From the NCBI GenBank assembly GCA_002347985.1, contig DDYM01000023.1, forward strand, positions 19,148 to 57,639: a stretch of DNA of 38,492 bases. Direction: 5' to 3'. This document shows, in pieces, positions 1 to 8,787 of the stretch. The stretch is from Bacteroidetes bacterium UBA2234. GTDB lineage: Bacteria > Bacteroidota > Bacteroidia > NS11-12g > UBA955. The position numbers and the translations under genes are program-made. Each line of letters begins with the position of its first letter. The stretch's first letter is position 1. The notes below the pieces were generated by a model. The model was not told the DNA's origin. It searched no databases and saw nothing but the letters and a program-made list of their open reading frames with translations.

Positions 1-1660
1 ATGCCTCAATGGGTTCTTTTGTTTCAATTTGAAATACCCAGCCGTTTTTTGTGGTATTTATGAATTTCGACCGGATGGAATCGCCGTCTGCTGAGATTAA
101 AGTTAGTTGCGGCAATGGACCTGATTTGGAATGAGAAGAATTATCAATTTCCGGCGATGAATTGGATAGTATTTCAAGTATCTGATTGGTCTGCCATTGA
201 TGATTTACGATCCGAGATTGTGGTGGTTCTATTTTGGATATTGTTCCTCGGGGCGATGGCCAATTCAAGGGCAGAGAGTTTTTTGTTCCGGGCGTTCCAC
301 CATCGTCGTGATTGCTATGCCAGTTAAAATTGTTGATGCAACCACATTGTAGATTCGTTTTTTCGAGCGAGTATCCACCTCCACTGTATTGGGGATGATA
401 CCATTTATCGTTGTAATTTAATTGATGAATGGTGTCGTTGAAGTATTTCAGTAGAAGCTCATCCCCATCTATATTGAAATGTGGCAAGTTGGCCATTCGG
501 ATGGCTTTGTTTTTTAGAAAATTAAAGCCAGTGTCGGGGTCGTTATGCAAAATCAGAAACGACTTAGCTGGGAGTAAGTATTTGGGTAGTATACAGTAGG
601 ATTGGGGGTCGGAGAGTGTCAATGTTTGAAGCCATTTGGCGGTATCCGTGGTGTTATAAATTTCCAAATATTGTGCATCGGGCAAATGTCCAAGGCTTGG
701 CGTGGGATCAACCATGATTTCAGTAAAAATAATTTGATTGGCGTAGATGGGAGTGGGACATTCTGCGAGGCTTGAATCGAGGAGGTGTGGTGCGACATTG
801 TTGGCGGTGTCGAGGAAATTTTGACAATGCACAATGTTGATTTCATTGCATCGGATGACAGGGAATTTTACGGTAATTGTTCTTGACGTGATTTCAAGAA
901 GGGTATCTGCGGCATTGAAGTTGCAAATCAGTTGATTGCGCTCTGGAATTTGGATGGGTTCCGAGAAATACAGTTTAGCAATTTGGGGTTGGAGCCAATC
1001 AATTTTTAATAGTTGGGGCGGATTTTTGTCTGGTCGCGGCGGCCCGATATACCATTGCTCCACCTTGTGTTTTCCCGCCGCGCTGCTGCCGGATTGTGTG
1101 ATGCTCCAGCCATGGAAGGATTGTTTGTTCCACATGGTATCGATTCCGGCACCCAAACATTGGAATTGATCCCAAGCACTGTCTTTATAGAGCAGGATGA
1201 TTTGCTCGGGCTGTTTTATAATACGGAGTGTAATATTCGATTTGCTTCGGTTGAAATAACCTTTTGCGCCTTTCAAAATGGTTTGGGATTGGCCATTTTT
1301 TCTGAGTATTAATTGAATGTCGTCATCGGCATCACCCATTCTGATCACCCAACCATTTTGTCTGAGTGAATCGCAGTGAAAAAAGGCTTCAATGTAGTTG
1401 GCACTTGAGGGGTTTATTGAGAGAGAGAATTTAGCTTCCAACCAAGTATTGCTATCCATTTGACATTTTTGGAGGATGGTGGCCGTTTGTTTTGCGGTTG
1501 CCGCGGGAATCGCAGAGGTTAAAGAGTTATTGGAAAATGTAAATAAATTGGTATTTCCATAGAATTGTTTCGGAAAAGTTTGACTGTTTAGTTCGCATTG
1601 AGCTTGAGCGACATTGCTGACAATTAAGACAGAAATGAGCGATAAAAGAAACTTGATAAT
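1..1660 (-). CDS. Exported lamin-tail-domain protein, C-terminus beyond left edge
   Basis: One open frame on the minus strand runs uninterrupted from about 1660 to the left edge, roughly 550 codons, so the C-terminus is missing. It begins with a signal peptide (SIIKFLLSLISVLIVSNVAQA, then QCEL). The next 200 residues look like an all-beta, concanavalin-like module. After that comes a lamin tail domain: IIFTEIMVDPTPSLGHLPDA, then YLEIYN, and later GGGYSLEKTN and HDDGGTPGTKNS, the usual end of LTD modules. Bacteroidota proteins of this kind are normally exported and often carry a C-terminal type IX sorting domain, which would lie outside the window. The start is a problem: no ATG, GTG or TTG lies in frame between the signal peptide and the upstream glycosyltransferase. 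ATT (1658-1660) or an ATA further upstream are the only candidates, unless there is a sequence error. Function unknown; family call fairly sure. Confidence 0.8.
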   Translation of the reverse strand, partial: MIKFLLSLISVLIVSNVAQAQCELNSQTFPKQFYGNTNLFTFSNNSLTSAIPAATAKQTATILQKCQMDSNTWLEAKFSLSINPSSANYIEAFFHCDSLRQNGWVIRMGDADDDIQLILRKNGQSQTILKGAKGYFNRSKSNITLRIIKQPEQIILLYKDSAWDQFQCLGAGIDTMWNKQSFHGWSITQSGSSAAGKHKVEQWYIGPPRPDKNPPQLLKIDWLQPQIAKLYFSEPIQIPERNQLICNFNAADTLLEITSRTITVKFPVIRCNEINIVHCQNFLDTANNVAPHLLDSSLAECPTPIYANQIIFTEIMVDPTPSLGHLPDAQYLEIYNTTDTAKWLQTLTLSDPQSYCILPKYLLPAKSFLILHNDPDTGFNFLKNKAIRMANLPHFNIDGDELLLKYFNDTIHQLNYNDKWYHPQYSGGGYSLEKTNLQCGCINNFNWHSNHDDGGTPGTKNSLPLNWPSPRGTISKIEPPQSRIVNHQWQTNQILEILSNSSPEIDNSSHSKSGPLPQLTLISADGDSIRSKFINTTKNGWVFQIETKEPIEA

Positions 1661-1742
1661 GGATTTTGGACGCGAGGATTTAGGTATTGAGAACCCCTTG
1701 GTTATTCGGTGTATTCGCCGAGGAGGTTGTTGGTTTTGTAAA

Positions 1743-3017
1743 TCAAGCGCTATGCGCTCGGCCTTTCCATTGGAATTGTTTGTTTGCCGCCAGTACCCCG
1801 AGGGTGGGTAGCCAAAGTATTTGGAAAATCGAGCAAACGAAAATATCGAGTAGACAGGGTTTTTGCGGGTGATTCCGCAAAAGAAGAGATACGCAGGCTG
1901 CATCCACACACAGTTTCCCCAGCCACAGCAAAGCCATTGTTTCATAGTGGGCAGATAACACGGCTTCAATGGCAATCACCCAAAAGGAGAGGAGGAAAAG
2001 GCCCATGAAAACCTGTTTTAGGGCTGTTTTTTGTGTTTTTTGCAAAAATGTTTTTTTCATCCATCGAATTCTCTGGTTTTTGAAGTCGTTGAACGTTGTT
2101 TCAACTTCGCTCACCACCGAGGCGTGAGGATGAGTACAAAAAGCAACGGATTCTGGATTATTGAGAATGAATTTTTCGAGGGTAAAAACATCATCGCCGC
2201 TGGCGAATTGGTTATTTCCTTGATATCCGCCCAATGAGAGGAATGCAGATTTTCTAAAAACCAGATTGGCTCCATTGGCGGCGGCGGGGTTCTTTTTTAA
2301 AAATTCCGTGTAGCCAAGTGCGATGAGTGCAGAATTTTCGATCAGCTGGTATTGTTGAAGGTGTCGATTCTTATTTTCCCCTAAAACTACCCTTGAATTT
2401 TCCGGATTTTCTTTTGTCAAACCTGTTTTATTTTCGAGATCGATGAGGAATTCTACTCTACCCAAGACGAGGTCAATGTTGGGCTGTTGAATGCTGCGAA
2501 TGAGATGCCAATAGATGTTTGGATGAAGCGCGCAATCGGCATCGGTGGTGTGAATGATATCGAATTGTGCGACGTTTATTCCGGCGGTTAGTGCGGATTT
2601 TTTTCCTTTTTCTGATTCTGAGAGTTGGATGATTTTGGCATCGAGTTGAGGATTGTTGTTGATGAATTTTTGAATGATATCGATACTTAAATCATGACTA
2701 TGGTCGTCGCAAAAAATGATTTCCCAATTCACCGGAACTTCGATTTTTTTGAGGCTGTTTAACAGGGAGTGGATTCTATGGGCTTCATTTCTGAATGGAA
2801 TCAGGGTTGTTATTCCATTTTGGGTGAAAGTGTGATTTTTTCTTTGAATGGAGTGGTTGCTGTGGATTTCAGTGATTTTTTCATCCGTTTTCATGGATGA
2901 GTCAGTTGAAATGGGCAACCAGTGTTTAAGGATGGACCACCACCATTGGGCATAGGCTAGGACCCCGAGCGAAGCGAGGGGTAATAACAGAGAATGGGTG
3001 GTCAGATGAGTTAGCAT
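1743..3017 (-). CDS. Membrane-anchored family 2 glycosyltransferase
   Basis: A 424-residue GT2 enzyme of the processive or cellulose-synthase-like type. An N-terminal hydrophobic segment (residues 9-30) precedes the GT-A domain. Visible motifs are IIFCDDHSHD (about 100-109), the DAD sugar-nucleotide/metal motif (159-161), NGANLVFRKSAF (248-260), SGDD (273-276) and QRIRW (315-319), the Q/RxxRW signature. Two or three C-terminal membrane segments follow (about 335-415). The ATG at 3017 is used; a TTG one codon upstream is less likely. It follows rfaE2 by 44 bases and probably belongs to the panD-flippase-rfaE2 transcription unit. It most likely adds sugars to a lipid-linked or surface glycan at the inner membrane; donor and acceptor cannot be told. 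The coding sequence contains two short GC-rich palindromes (about 2963-2981 and 1746-1758). Confidence 0.9.
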   Translation of the reverse strand: MLTHLTTHSLLLPLASLGVLAYAQWWWSILKHWLPISTDSSMKTDEKITEIHSNHSIQRKNHTFTQNGITTLIPFRNEAHRIHSLLNSLKKIEVPVNWEIIFCDDHSHDLSIDIIQKFINNNPQLDAKIIQLSESEKGKKSALTAGINVAQFDIIHTTDADCALHPNIYWHLIRSIQQPNIDLVLGRVEFLIDLENKTGLTKENPENSRVVLGENKNRHLQQYQLIENSALIALGYTEFLKKNPAAANGANLVFRKSAFLSLGGYQGNNQFASGDDVFTLEKFILNNPESVAFCTHPHASVVSEVETTFNDFKNQRIRWMKKTFLQKTQKTALKQVFMGLFLLSFWVIAIEAVLSAHYETMALLWLGKLCVDAACVSLLLRNHPQKPCLLDIFVCSIFQILWLPTLGVLAANKQFQWKGRAHSA

Positions 3018-3061
3018 CAAATGGAATTGCCTACAGCGGATTATCCGCGAGGAAAATTAAC

Positions 3062-3550
3062 TCAATTTTCGTGGCTTTTCAGAATTTTCTGTTCGATCTT
3101 ACTGGTAGAATAGCCAGGCAGGAATTCCAAGGTCTTCACTTCTCCGCCGTTGCCAATCACATGACTTCCACCTACAATTTGATCGATTTGATAATCGGCC
3201 CCTTTTACCAAAATGTTTGGATTTAGTGTTTCGATAAGTTCTTTCGGTGTGTCTTCATCAAACAGAACAACCAAGGAAACAGATTCCAAGGCTGCCAATA
3301 CCATGGCCCTCGAGTCTTGTGATTGTATGGGTCTTGCCGGCGATTTATCCAAACGCTGAACGCTTTGGTCTGTATTTAAGCCAACAACGAGTTTATTCCC
3401 GAGCTGTTTGGCTTCTTCCAAATAATGCACATGCCCTGCATGAAGAATGTCGAAACAGCCATTGGTGAAAACCACTTTTTCCCCCTGTATTTGCCAGTTT
3501 TTTACAATGGCTTGGGCGATATCCATCGTTACGATTTTATCCTTCAGCAT
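3062..3550 (-). CDS. rfaE2: D-glycero-beta-D-manno-heptose 1-phosphate adenylyltransferase (RfaE domain II)
   Basis: A 162-residue nucleotidyltransferase equal to the C-terminal half of HldE/RfaE. It activates heptose-1-phosphate with ATP to ADP-heptose for LPS core assembly. The cytidylyltransferase-like fold shows as [15 protein letters not shown] (residues 26-40, with HxGH at 37-40), VGLNTDQSV, the [12 protein letters not shown] segment, LVKGADY and a C-terminal [11 protein letters not shown]. The sugar-kinase half is absent, so RfaE1 must be encoded elsewhere. I chose ATG 3550 because [13 protein letters not shown] matches how such proteins usually begin. It overlaps the end of the flippase-like gene by 14 bases; an ATG at 3526 would avoid the overlap, and a TTG at 3613 would add residues foreign to the family. 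Assignment is strong; the heptose substrate is inferred from the family. Confidence 0.92.
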   Translation of the reverse strand: MLKDKIVTMDIAQAIVKNWQIQGEKVVFTNGCFDILHAGHVHYLEEAKQLGNKLVVGLNTDQSVQRLDKSPARPIQSQDSRAMVLAALESVSLVVLFDEDTPKELIETLNPNILVKGADYQIDQIVGGSHVIGNGGEVKTLEFLPGYSTSKIEQKILKSHEN

Positions 3551-4547
3551 TCTGTTTGCCAACTTTTTGTATTTCCAAATATAAGAGAAGGTATGAAAGG
3601 CTACCAAAGACAATCATCAAGAGGTTACTCACGGCTACCGAATAAATGCCAAAGGTATTGGCTTGGTCTTGCGGTAATCCATAAATTAGGGTTAATCCAT
3701 AGGCCAAGGTTCCCCAAACGCCGGCACCTCCGGGCAATGGTACGATGACACCCAGCGTAGAAAAAATCAAAACGCCCAAGGCATTTGCCAAGGTGAAATC
3801 AACCGTAACGTCTAAACTCTTAAGCATAAAATAGGTATTCAGCCAATAGCCAATCCATATTCCCAGCGATGCTAAAATGAACGCCACGGGCTTGTCGAGT
3901 TGAAATACCGATTTAAGTCCGTCTAAAAACTTCGTGAATAACTTCTCTTTGGCGGGAACAGCATTCTCATTTTCTAGAGGATTTAATTTTTTCCGTTTCT
4001 CTTTGTTTTTTAACCAAAGCAACACAAACAAACTACAGGCCATTCCAATGATGATTGGAACGATGTGGTTTAGAGCCGGCTGAAGTAAATATTGGTCAAA
4101 GAATCCCCAAAACTGTTCAAACTGAAGCAAAAGGCAAAGCATCGCCAATAAACCCATGACCAATAAATCGATGATTCTCTCGGTAATCACACTACCCACA
4201 AGTGTGGGTACGGGGGCTTTTTCACTTTTTGAGGCCATTGCGCATCGCACAAATTCACCCCCTCGGCTCGTGGCAACATTGATCAAATAGCCAACCATCA
4301 CCGCATAAAAGGCTCTGATTGGATTGAGCGGATAGCCCGCAGGTTTGAGCAATAGGTTCCAACGCCAACCCCTTAGGAAGTGCGACAATAGCATCACAAC
4401 AATTCCAGCGGTAAACCATCCCATGTGGGCGTTTTTTACCGATTTCCATGTCGCTACCCAGTCGATTTTTAAGCCAATGAGAATGAAAACCCCAACGGCC
4501 AGAAGGATCAGCAGGGATTGGGAGATTATTTTCTTATTGAATTTCAA
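3537..4547 (-). CDS. YbhN/UPF0104-type polytopic membrane protein (flippase-like)
   Basis: A 336-residue inner-membrane protein with about eight hydrophobic helices, of the lysylphosphatidylglycerol-synthase transmembrane-region superfamily (AglD/YbhN/UPF0104). Visible family features include [15 protein letters not shown] near residue 60, [19 protein letters not shown] (about 90-108, the conserved R-x-GE region) and the C-terminal [16 protein letters not shown]. It lacks the soluble C-terminal domain of MprF. Members are thought to move or modify lipids or lipid-linked sugars, but this one's substrate is unknown. The start appears to be TTG at 4547, overlapping the panD stop as TTGA; the next residues KFNKKIISQ give a normal positive-inside N-terminus and no ATG lies nearby. 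Translation is probably coupled to panD. Confidence 0.85.
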   Translation of the reverse strand: MKFNKKIISQSLLILLAVGVFILIGLKIDWVATWKSVKNAHMGWFTAGIVVMLLSHFLRGWRWNLLLKPAGYPLNPIRAFYAVMVGYLINVATSRGGEFVRCAMASKSEKAPVPTLVGSVITERIIDLLVMGLLAMLCLLLQFEQFWGFFDQYLLQPALNHIVPIIIGMACSLFVLLWLKNKEKRKKLNPLENENAVPAKEKLFTKFLDGLKSVFQLDKPVAFILASLGIWIGYWLNTYFMLKSLDVTVDFTLANALGVLIFSTLGVIVPLPGGAGVWGTLAYGLTLIYGLPQDQANTFGIYSVAVSNLLMIVFGSLSYLLLYLEIQKVGKQNAEG

Positions 4548-4891
4548 ACTAGACGATTGTTTCTGTCGGGAAACAGGTTGTTCGGTTGATGCGTTTTTGC
4601 TTCTTCTGGGGTCAGATAAGTGAAGGTCATGATAATGAGTTCATCCCCAACTTGGCCTTTTCTAGCGGCAGCGCCATTCAATCCGATAATGCCGGTATTT
4701 CTTTCACCTTTAATGATATAGGTTTCGAAGCGCTCTCCGTTGTTGTTGTTCACAATCATAACTTTTTGATTGGGCAACATGCCGGCGGCATCGATTAGAT
4801 TTTCGTCAATGGTGATGCTCCCAGTGTAGTTCAATTCCGTCTGTGTGAGGCGGACGTTATGGATTTTGGCTTGCAATACTTCTATAAACAT
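4544..4891 (-). CDS. panD: Aspartate 1-decarboxylase
   Basis: A 115-residue pyruvoyl-dependent enzyme converting L-aspartate to beta-alanine for pantothenate and CoA synthesis. The proenzyme cleaves itself between Gly24 and Ser25 (LNYTGSITID), Ser25 becoming the pyruvoyl group. Other conserved stretches are MFIEVLQAKIH at the start, VNNNNGERFETY and GIIGLNGAAARKGQVGD. Length is normal for the family. ATG 4891 is preferred over a TTG three codons upstream because family members begin at this MFIEVL motif and because a promoter-like TACCTTTG box covers that TTG. It heads a minus-strand unit with the flippase-like gene and rfaE2, divergent from recR. No other pantothenate gene is in the window. 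Confident. Confidence 0.97.
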   Translation of the reverse strand: MFIEVLQAKIHNVRLTQTELNYTGSITIDENLIDAAGMLPNQKVMIVNNNNGERFETYIIKGERNTGIIGLNGAAARKGQVGDELIIMTFTYLTPEEAKTHQPNNLFPDRNNRLV

Positions 4892-4897
4892 GCTATG

Positions 4898-4905
4898 CAA
4901 AGGTA
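4898..4905 (-). promoter_or_regulatory. Promoter -7 box upstream of panD
   Basis: TACCTTTG matches the Bacteroidota -7 consensus TAnnTTTG exactly. It ends 6 bases before the panD ATG, so the transcript would be essentially leaderless. A TTTG lies 16 bases upstream and another TTG 22 bases upstream as possible -33 elements. Confidence 0.6.
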
Positions 4906-4957
4906 GGATGATTTTTTATACCAAATGCAAGTTCGTGATTACCTAAAAACTATGATG

Positions 4958-4965
4958 TAATTTCG
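4958..4965 (+). promoter_or_regulatory. Possible promoter -7 box upstream of recR
   Basis: TAATTTCG, one base from TAnnTTTG, ends 6 bases before the recR ATG. The same octamer lies upstream of yicC (21205-21212). No convincing -33 TTG at the usual spacing, so support is mostly the recurrent position. Confidence 0.4.
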
Positions 4966-4971
4966 CGCAGT

Positions 4972-5577
4972 ATGCAATTTACATCGGGTATAGTGGAGCA
5001 GGCGGTGGAAGCGCTATCGTCGTTTCCGGGAATTGGAAAGCGCACCGCTTTGCGATTGGTGATGTATTTGCTCAAACGGCCTGAAATGGAGGTTGCAAAT
5101 TTGGCCGATGCGCTCTTGAAGCTAAAGACAGAATTGCATTTGTGCGAGGTATGCGGCAATGTGAGTGATCATAAACGATGCGATGTATGTAACAATTCTC
5201 GAAGATCGGAAAGTGTGATTTGTGTGGTTGAAGATTTTAGCGATTTGATGGCCATAGAATCTACGGCGCAATTCAAGGGTAAGTATCATGTTTTGGGTGG
5301 TTTGATTTCTCCAATGGATGGTATTGGTCCGGATGATTTGAATATTCCATCCTTGATTTCACGGGTTGAAAATGGAATGGTAGAAGAGGTGATGATGGCC
5401 CTAAGCGCTACCGTTGAGGGGGATACAACCATGTTCTATTTGGCAAAAAAATTGAAGCCTTTTGGTGTTACCGTCACTTGTATCGCACGCGGTATTGCCG
5501 TGGGAGGCGAAATTGAATACGCCGATGAGGTCACCTTGGGTAGGTCCATCGCACAGAGAACCGAATATTTATTGTAA
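4972..5577 (+). CDS. recR: Recombination mediator RecR
   Basis: A 201-residue RecR, which works with RecF and RecO to load RecA onto SSB-coated single-stranded DNA. In order: an N-terminal helix-hairpin-helix (FPGIGKRTA, residues 18-26), a four-cysteine zinc finger (CEVC at 58-61 and CDVC at 70-73), and a Toprim domain starting VICVVEDFSDLMAIE (from about 82). The C-terminal GIAVGGEIEYADEVTLGRSI is strongly conserved. Length is normal. The ATG is 80 bases from the divergent panD start. The GT2 fusion gene follows after 17 bases, suggesting cotranscription. Confident. Confidence 0.97.
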   Translation: MQFTSGIVEQAVEALSSFPGIGKRTALRLVMYLLKRPEMEVANLADALLKLKTELHLCEVCGNVSDHKRCDVCNNSRRSESVICVVEDFSDLMAIESTAQFKGKYHVLGGLISPMDGIGPDDLNIPSLISRVENGMVEEVMMALSATVEGDTTMFYLAKKLKPFGVTVTCIARGIAVGGEIEYADEVTLGRSIAQRTEYLL

Positions 5578-5594
5578 TTTGCTACGCCCAAAAC

Positions 5595-7547
5595 ATGCAG
5601 CATACGCTTTCTATTGTTATAGTCAATTACAATGTCAAGTATTTTCTTGAACAGGCTTTGCGCTCTGTTGAGAAGGCGATTGATGGAATGGATGCGGAGG
5701 TATGGGTTGTTGATAATAACAGTGTAGACGGCAGTGTGAGTATGGTCCAAGAGAAGTTTCCTTGGGTCCAACTGATTGCAAATACAGAAAATTTGGGCTT
5801 CTCTCAGGCCAACAATCAAGCGATGCGATTGAGCAACAGCAAGTATGTTTTGTTATTAAATCCTGATACTGTTGTTCAAGAAGATAGTTTGAAATTGTGT
5901 GTGGAACACATGGATGCCAATCCCGAAATTGGGGGTTTGGGTGTTCGAATGATCGACGGAAAAGGGAAGTTTTTGCCTGAAAGTAAACGCGGTTTACCAA
6001 CACCACAAGTGGCATTTTTTAAAATGACAGGATTGAGTTCTCTGTTTCCCAAGTCTCGATTGTTTGGTCGATATCATTTGAAGTATTTAAGTGAATATGA
6101 AACCAATGAGGTAGAGGTTTTAAGCGGTGCTTTTATGATGATGAGATCTTCGGCGTTGGACGAGGTTGGGTTGCTCGATGAAGATTATTTTATGTACGGT
6201 GAGGATGTGGATTTGAGCTATCGCATCACCTTGGGTGGATATAAAAATGTATATTTTGCCGGAACCACCATCATTCATTACAAAGGAGAAAGTACGAAAC
6301 GAAAAACCGCCAATTATGTAAAAGTATTTTACAACGCGATGGTATTGTTTGCGAAAAAGCATTACAGCAGTTCTGTTGCCGGAAGATTTGCTTTTTTTAT
6401 TCAGTTGGCGATCTATTTGAGGGCCGCAATGGCGTTTTGTGCCCGTTTGGCTGAAAAAATCTGGTTGCCGATTTTTGATTTTTTACTGATTTTCATTGGT
6501 TACCTTGGAATTGCGAAATATTGGGAATTGTATCACAAGTTTGTGAGAGGTTACTACCCTGCTGAGTTTTTTACGCTGCATATTCCAGTTTATATCGGTG
6601 TTGTATTGGGTACGGTTTATTTGTGGGGCGGATACGACAAACCTTTTGTAGCCAGGCGATTGTTTAGAGGGACCTTGGTTGGTTCGTTTATGTTGTTTGC
6701 GATGTATGCCTTTTTGCCGAAGGATTTACAATTCTCAAGGGCGATTTTGGCATTGGGTTCGGCTTGGGCTGTGGGTGCAGTTTTTTTGACCCGTGGCGTA
6801 GCCCAATCTTTGCGCATCGGCGATGTTCGATTTGATCATGGGGGTAGACGAAGAGTAATTTTGGTGGGCGGTGAGTCTGAGAATCATCGCATAGAAAATT
6901 TGTTGAAAAGAGGGAGAGTAAATCACGAAGTGCTGGGATGGGTTTCGGCGACTGAAGTAAGGCAGCCAGGGTTCGTGGGGCACTTGGAACAAATGTCTGA
7001 GGTGTTGGAAATTTATCGACCTGATTTGGTGATTTTTAGTGGTAAGGATGTTTCATCTTCGCGGATTATGTCGCACATGAACGACTTTCAATCCAAGCCC
7101 GTTCAGGTAAAGATCGCTCCTGAAAAAGGAGAGACGATTATTGGATCTGATTCGAAAAATTTACCGGGCGAACTCTTTACGTTGGAGGTTAACTATCATT
7201 TGGCACAGGTACATCATCTGCGCAATAAGAGGGTGTTTGATGTGTTTATTTCGCTGATTATGTTGCCATTAATTCCGATTCTCATTTGGTTTTCCGGGGG
7301 AATTACTTGTTTAAGGGCCTTATTTTCAGTTTTGCTCGGCAGTCGAACTTGGGTGGGTTACCAGCGCACGGGAGCAACAGCCAGTTTACCCAAATTGGCA
7401 TCGCCAGTTTTCGAGGTGGCTAGGCAGTTTAAGGGGACGGAATTCGAGCTGGATGCCGTGATGAACTATGCCCGAGATTATTCGGTAATAGACGATTTGC
7501 GAATTTTGATATCGAACGTTTTTCAAAAATCAGGCGCCGATAAATGA
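5595..7547 (+). CDS. Family 2 glycosyltransferase fused to a degenerate sugar-transferase-like domain
   Basis: A 650-residue multi-domain membrane protein. Residues 1-240 are a rhamnosyltransferase-like GT2 domain: SIVIVNYNVKYFLEQALRSV, LLNPDT (88-92), LSGAFMMMR, GEDVDLSYRI (202-211) and IIHYKGES. Residues about 262-400 contain five to six hydrophobic helices. Residues 418-490 resemble the nucleotide-binding-like middle region of polyprenyl glycosylphosphotransferases (RRRVILVGG, LVIFSG). The tail has the opening and closing pieces of a bacterial sugar transferase: KRVFDVFISLIMLPLIPIL (545-563), TWVGY (585-589) and YARDYSVIDDLRIL (625-638). The catalytic middle of that family, with its WR-G and FRSM-like motifs, is missing. 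The GT2 half probably transfers a sugar to an envelope glycan; the tail may only anchor or recruit. Its stop overlaps the histidine kinase start by ATGA. Confidence 0.85.
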   Translation: MQHTLSIVIVNYNVKYFLEQALRSVEKAIDGMDAEVWVVDNNSVDGSVSMVQEKFPWVQLIANTENLGFSQANNQAMRLSNSKYVLLLNPDTVVQEDSLKLCVEHMDANPEIGGLGVRMIDGKGKFLPESKRGLPTPQVAFFKMTGLSSLFPKSRLFGRYHLKYLSEYETNEVEVLSGAFMMMRSSALDEVGLLDEDYFMYGEDVDLSYRITLGGYKNVYFAGTTIIHYKGESTKRKTANYVKVFYNAMVLFAKKHYSSSVAGRFAFFIQLAIYLRAAMAFCARLAEKIWLPIFDFLLIFIGYLGIAKYWELYHKFVRGYYPAEFFTLHIPVYIGVVLGTVYLWGGYDKPFVARRLFRGTLVGSFMLFAMYAFLPKDLQFSRAILALGSAWAVGAVFLTRGVAQSLRIGDVRFDHGGRRRVILVGGESENHRIENLLKRGRVNHEVLGWVSATEVRQPGFVGHLEQMSEVLEIYRPDLVIFSGKDVSSSRIMSHMNDFQSKPVQVKIAPEKGETIIGSDSKNLPGELFTLEVNYHLAQVHHLRNKRVFDVFISLIMLPLIPILIWFSGGITCLRALFSVLLGSRTWVGYQRTGATASLPKLASPVFEVARQFKGTEFELDAVMNYARDYSVIDDLRILISNVFQKSGADK

Positions 7548-8713
7548 AGAAACAAGGGATAGTGAATATTTACGAATCAAGGCGATTCATCAAAATTATT
7601 TTGATGCTGTTGGCATTGATTATCAGTATTATCACCTTGTATTTGAGTCAGTTGTTGGTGGTGAAAATTGCGGGTGAGGAAAAGAAAAAGATGGAAATGT
7701 GGGCTGAGGCGGAGAGTATTCTTACTGACCCAAACAGCGATGGGGATTTGGGTTTTCAGTTGAGGGTGGTGCAATCGAATACTACCATTCCTGCGATTTT
7801 GGTAGACGATAAAGGCGAGATTTTAGAATTTGTAAATATCGATACGAGTGGTAGGAAGCGGGCCGATAAATACTTACAGGAAAAGTTAGAATCGTTCAAA
7901 ATGGAGAATGATCCTATCTTGGTTCCGGTGGATAAGAACATCGACTATCGCGTGTATTATGGCAGCAGTACGGTACTGACTCAGTTGCAGTATTATCCTT
8001 ATGTGGTATTGGGAATTGTAGCCCTTTTTATGTTCGTTTCTTATGTCGCATTTTCCTATTCCACACGATCGGAGCAGGATAAAGTTTGGGTGGGTTTGGC
8101 GAAGGAAACAGCGCATCAACTTGGAACACCGATATCTAGTTTGATGGGTTGGGTTCAGGTGATGGAATTAGGGGAGATGCCGGAGGGTGCGCCCATGGAA
8201 ATGCGAAAGGACATTGATCGATTGAATATCATTACGGAACGCTTTTCAAAGATTGGATCAGACCCGGTTCTTGAAACCTTGAATCTAAATGAGGTCATGT
8301 TTGAGTCGATTGAATACATGAAAAACCGGTCGGGAAAGGGCGTAGTATTTGAATCGGAGTTTTGGAAATCGGATGTGTTATGCAGAATCAATCGGAACTT
8401 ATTTCACTGGGTGATTGAGAATTTGATTAAGAATAGCATCGACGCGATGGAGGGAGAGGGTGTTTTGAAATGCAGCGTTAAGTTGATTAAAAACAAGGCG
8501 GTAGTGGATATTACGGACAACGGAAAGGGCGTTTCGAGGGATCAAATCAAATCGATATTCAAGCCAGGTTTTACGACCAAAAAGCGTGGATGGGGATTGG
8601 GTTTGTCATTGGCCAAGCGAATCATTACAGATTATCATCGCGGTGATATCTACGTTAAATCGAGTGTGCCTTTTGAACAGACCACGATGCGGATTGTGAT
8701 TTCTGCGGTTTAA
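7544..8713 (+). CDS. Membrane sensor histidine kinase
   Basis: A 389-residue two-component sensor kinase. TM1 is about residues 17-41 and TM2 about 152-170, flanking a periplasmic sensor loop of some 110 residues with no recognised fold. The phosphoacceptor region is LAKETAHQLGTPISSLMGW, His191 being the likely site; it carries HQLGTP rather than the classical HExxNP form, a variant seen in Bacteroidota kinases. The ATPase domain has the N box NLIKNSIDAM (N297), DITDNGKG (322-329) and a glycine-rich RGWGLGLSLAKRI (348-360). No response regulator gene is in the window, so it is an orphan. It starts inside the GT2 fusion stop (ATGA overlap), which implies cotranscription and perhaps a link to envelope sensing. 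Kinase identity is certain; signal and partner unknown. Confidence 0.96.
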   Translation: MKKQGIVNIYESRRFIKIILMLLALIISIITLYLSQLLVVKIAGEEKKKMEMWAEAESILTDPNSDGDLGFQLRVVQSNTTIPAILVDDKGEILEFVNIDTSGRKRADKYLQEKLESFKMENDPILVPVDKNIDYRVYYGSSTVLTQLQYYPYVVLGIVALFMFVSYVAFSYSTRSEQDKVWVGLAKETAHQLGTPISSLMGWVQVMELGEMPEGAPMEMRKDIDRLNIITERFSKIGSDPVLETLNLNEVMFESIEYMKNRSGKGVVFESEFWKSDVLCRINRNLFHWVIENLIKNSIDAMEGEGVLKCSVKLIKNKAVVDITDNGKGVSRDQIKSIFKPGFTTKKRGWGLGLSLAKRIITDYHRGDIYVKSSVPFEQTTMRIVISAV

Positions 8714-8774
8714 TTGCGGGGAAACTTGTGAAATAATAGGTGTATTTAGCGATTGAAGAATGCCAAATTTTTGG

Positions 8775-8782
8775 TAGGTTTG
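8775..8782 (+). promoter_or_regulatory. Promoter for the DUF4293 gene
   Basis: TAGGTTTG matches TAnnTTTG, with TTG (8753-8755) exactly 19 bases upstream as the -33 element. This is the best two-part match in the window. It ends 5 bases before the ATG at 8788, so the transcript would be leaderless. Confidence 0.65.
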
Positions 8783-8787
8783 AATTC

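Noticed and set aside
1013..1312. 99-codon plus-strand open frame
   Set aside because: It lies antisense to the continuous lamin-tail coding frame, which has signal peptide and family motifs; the plus-strand product has neither.
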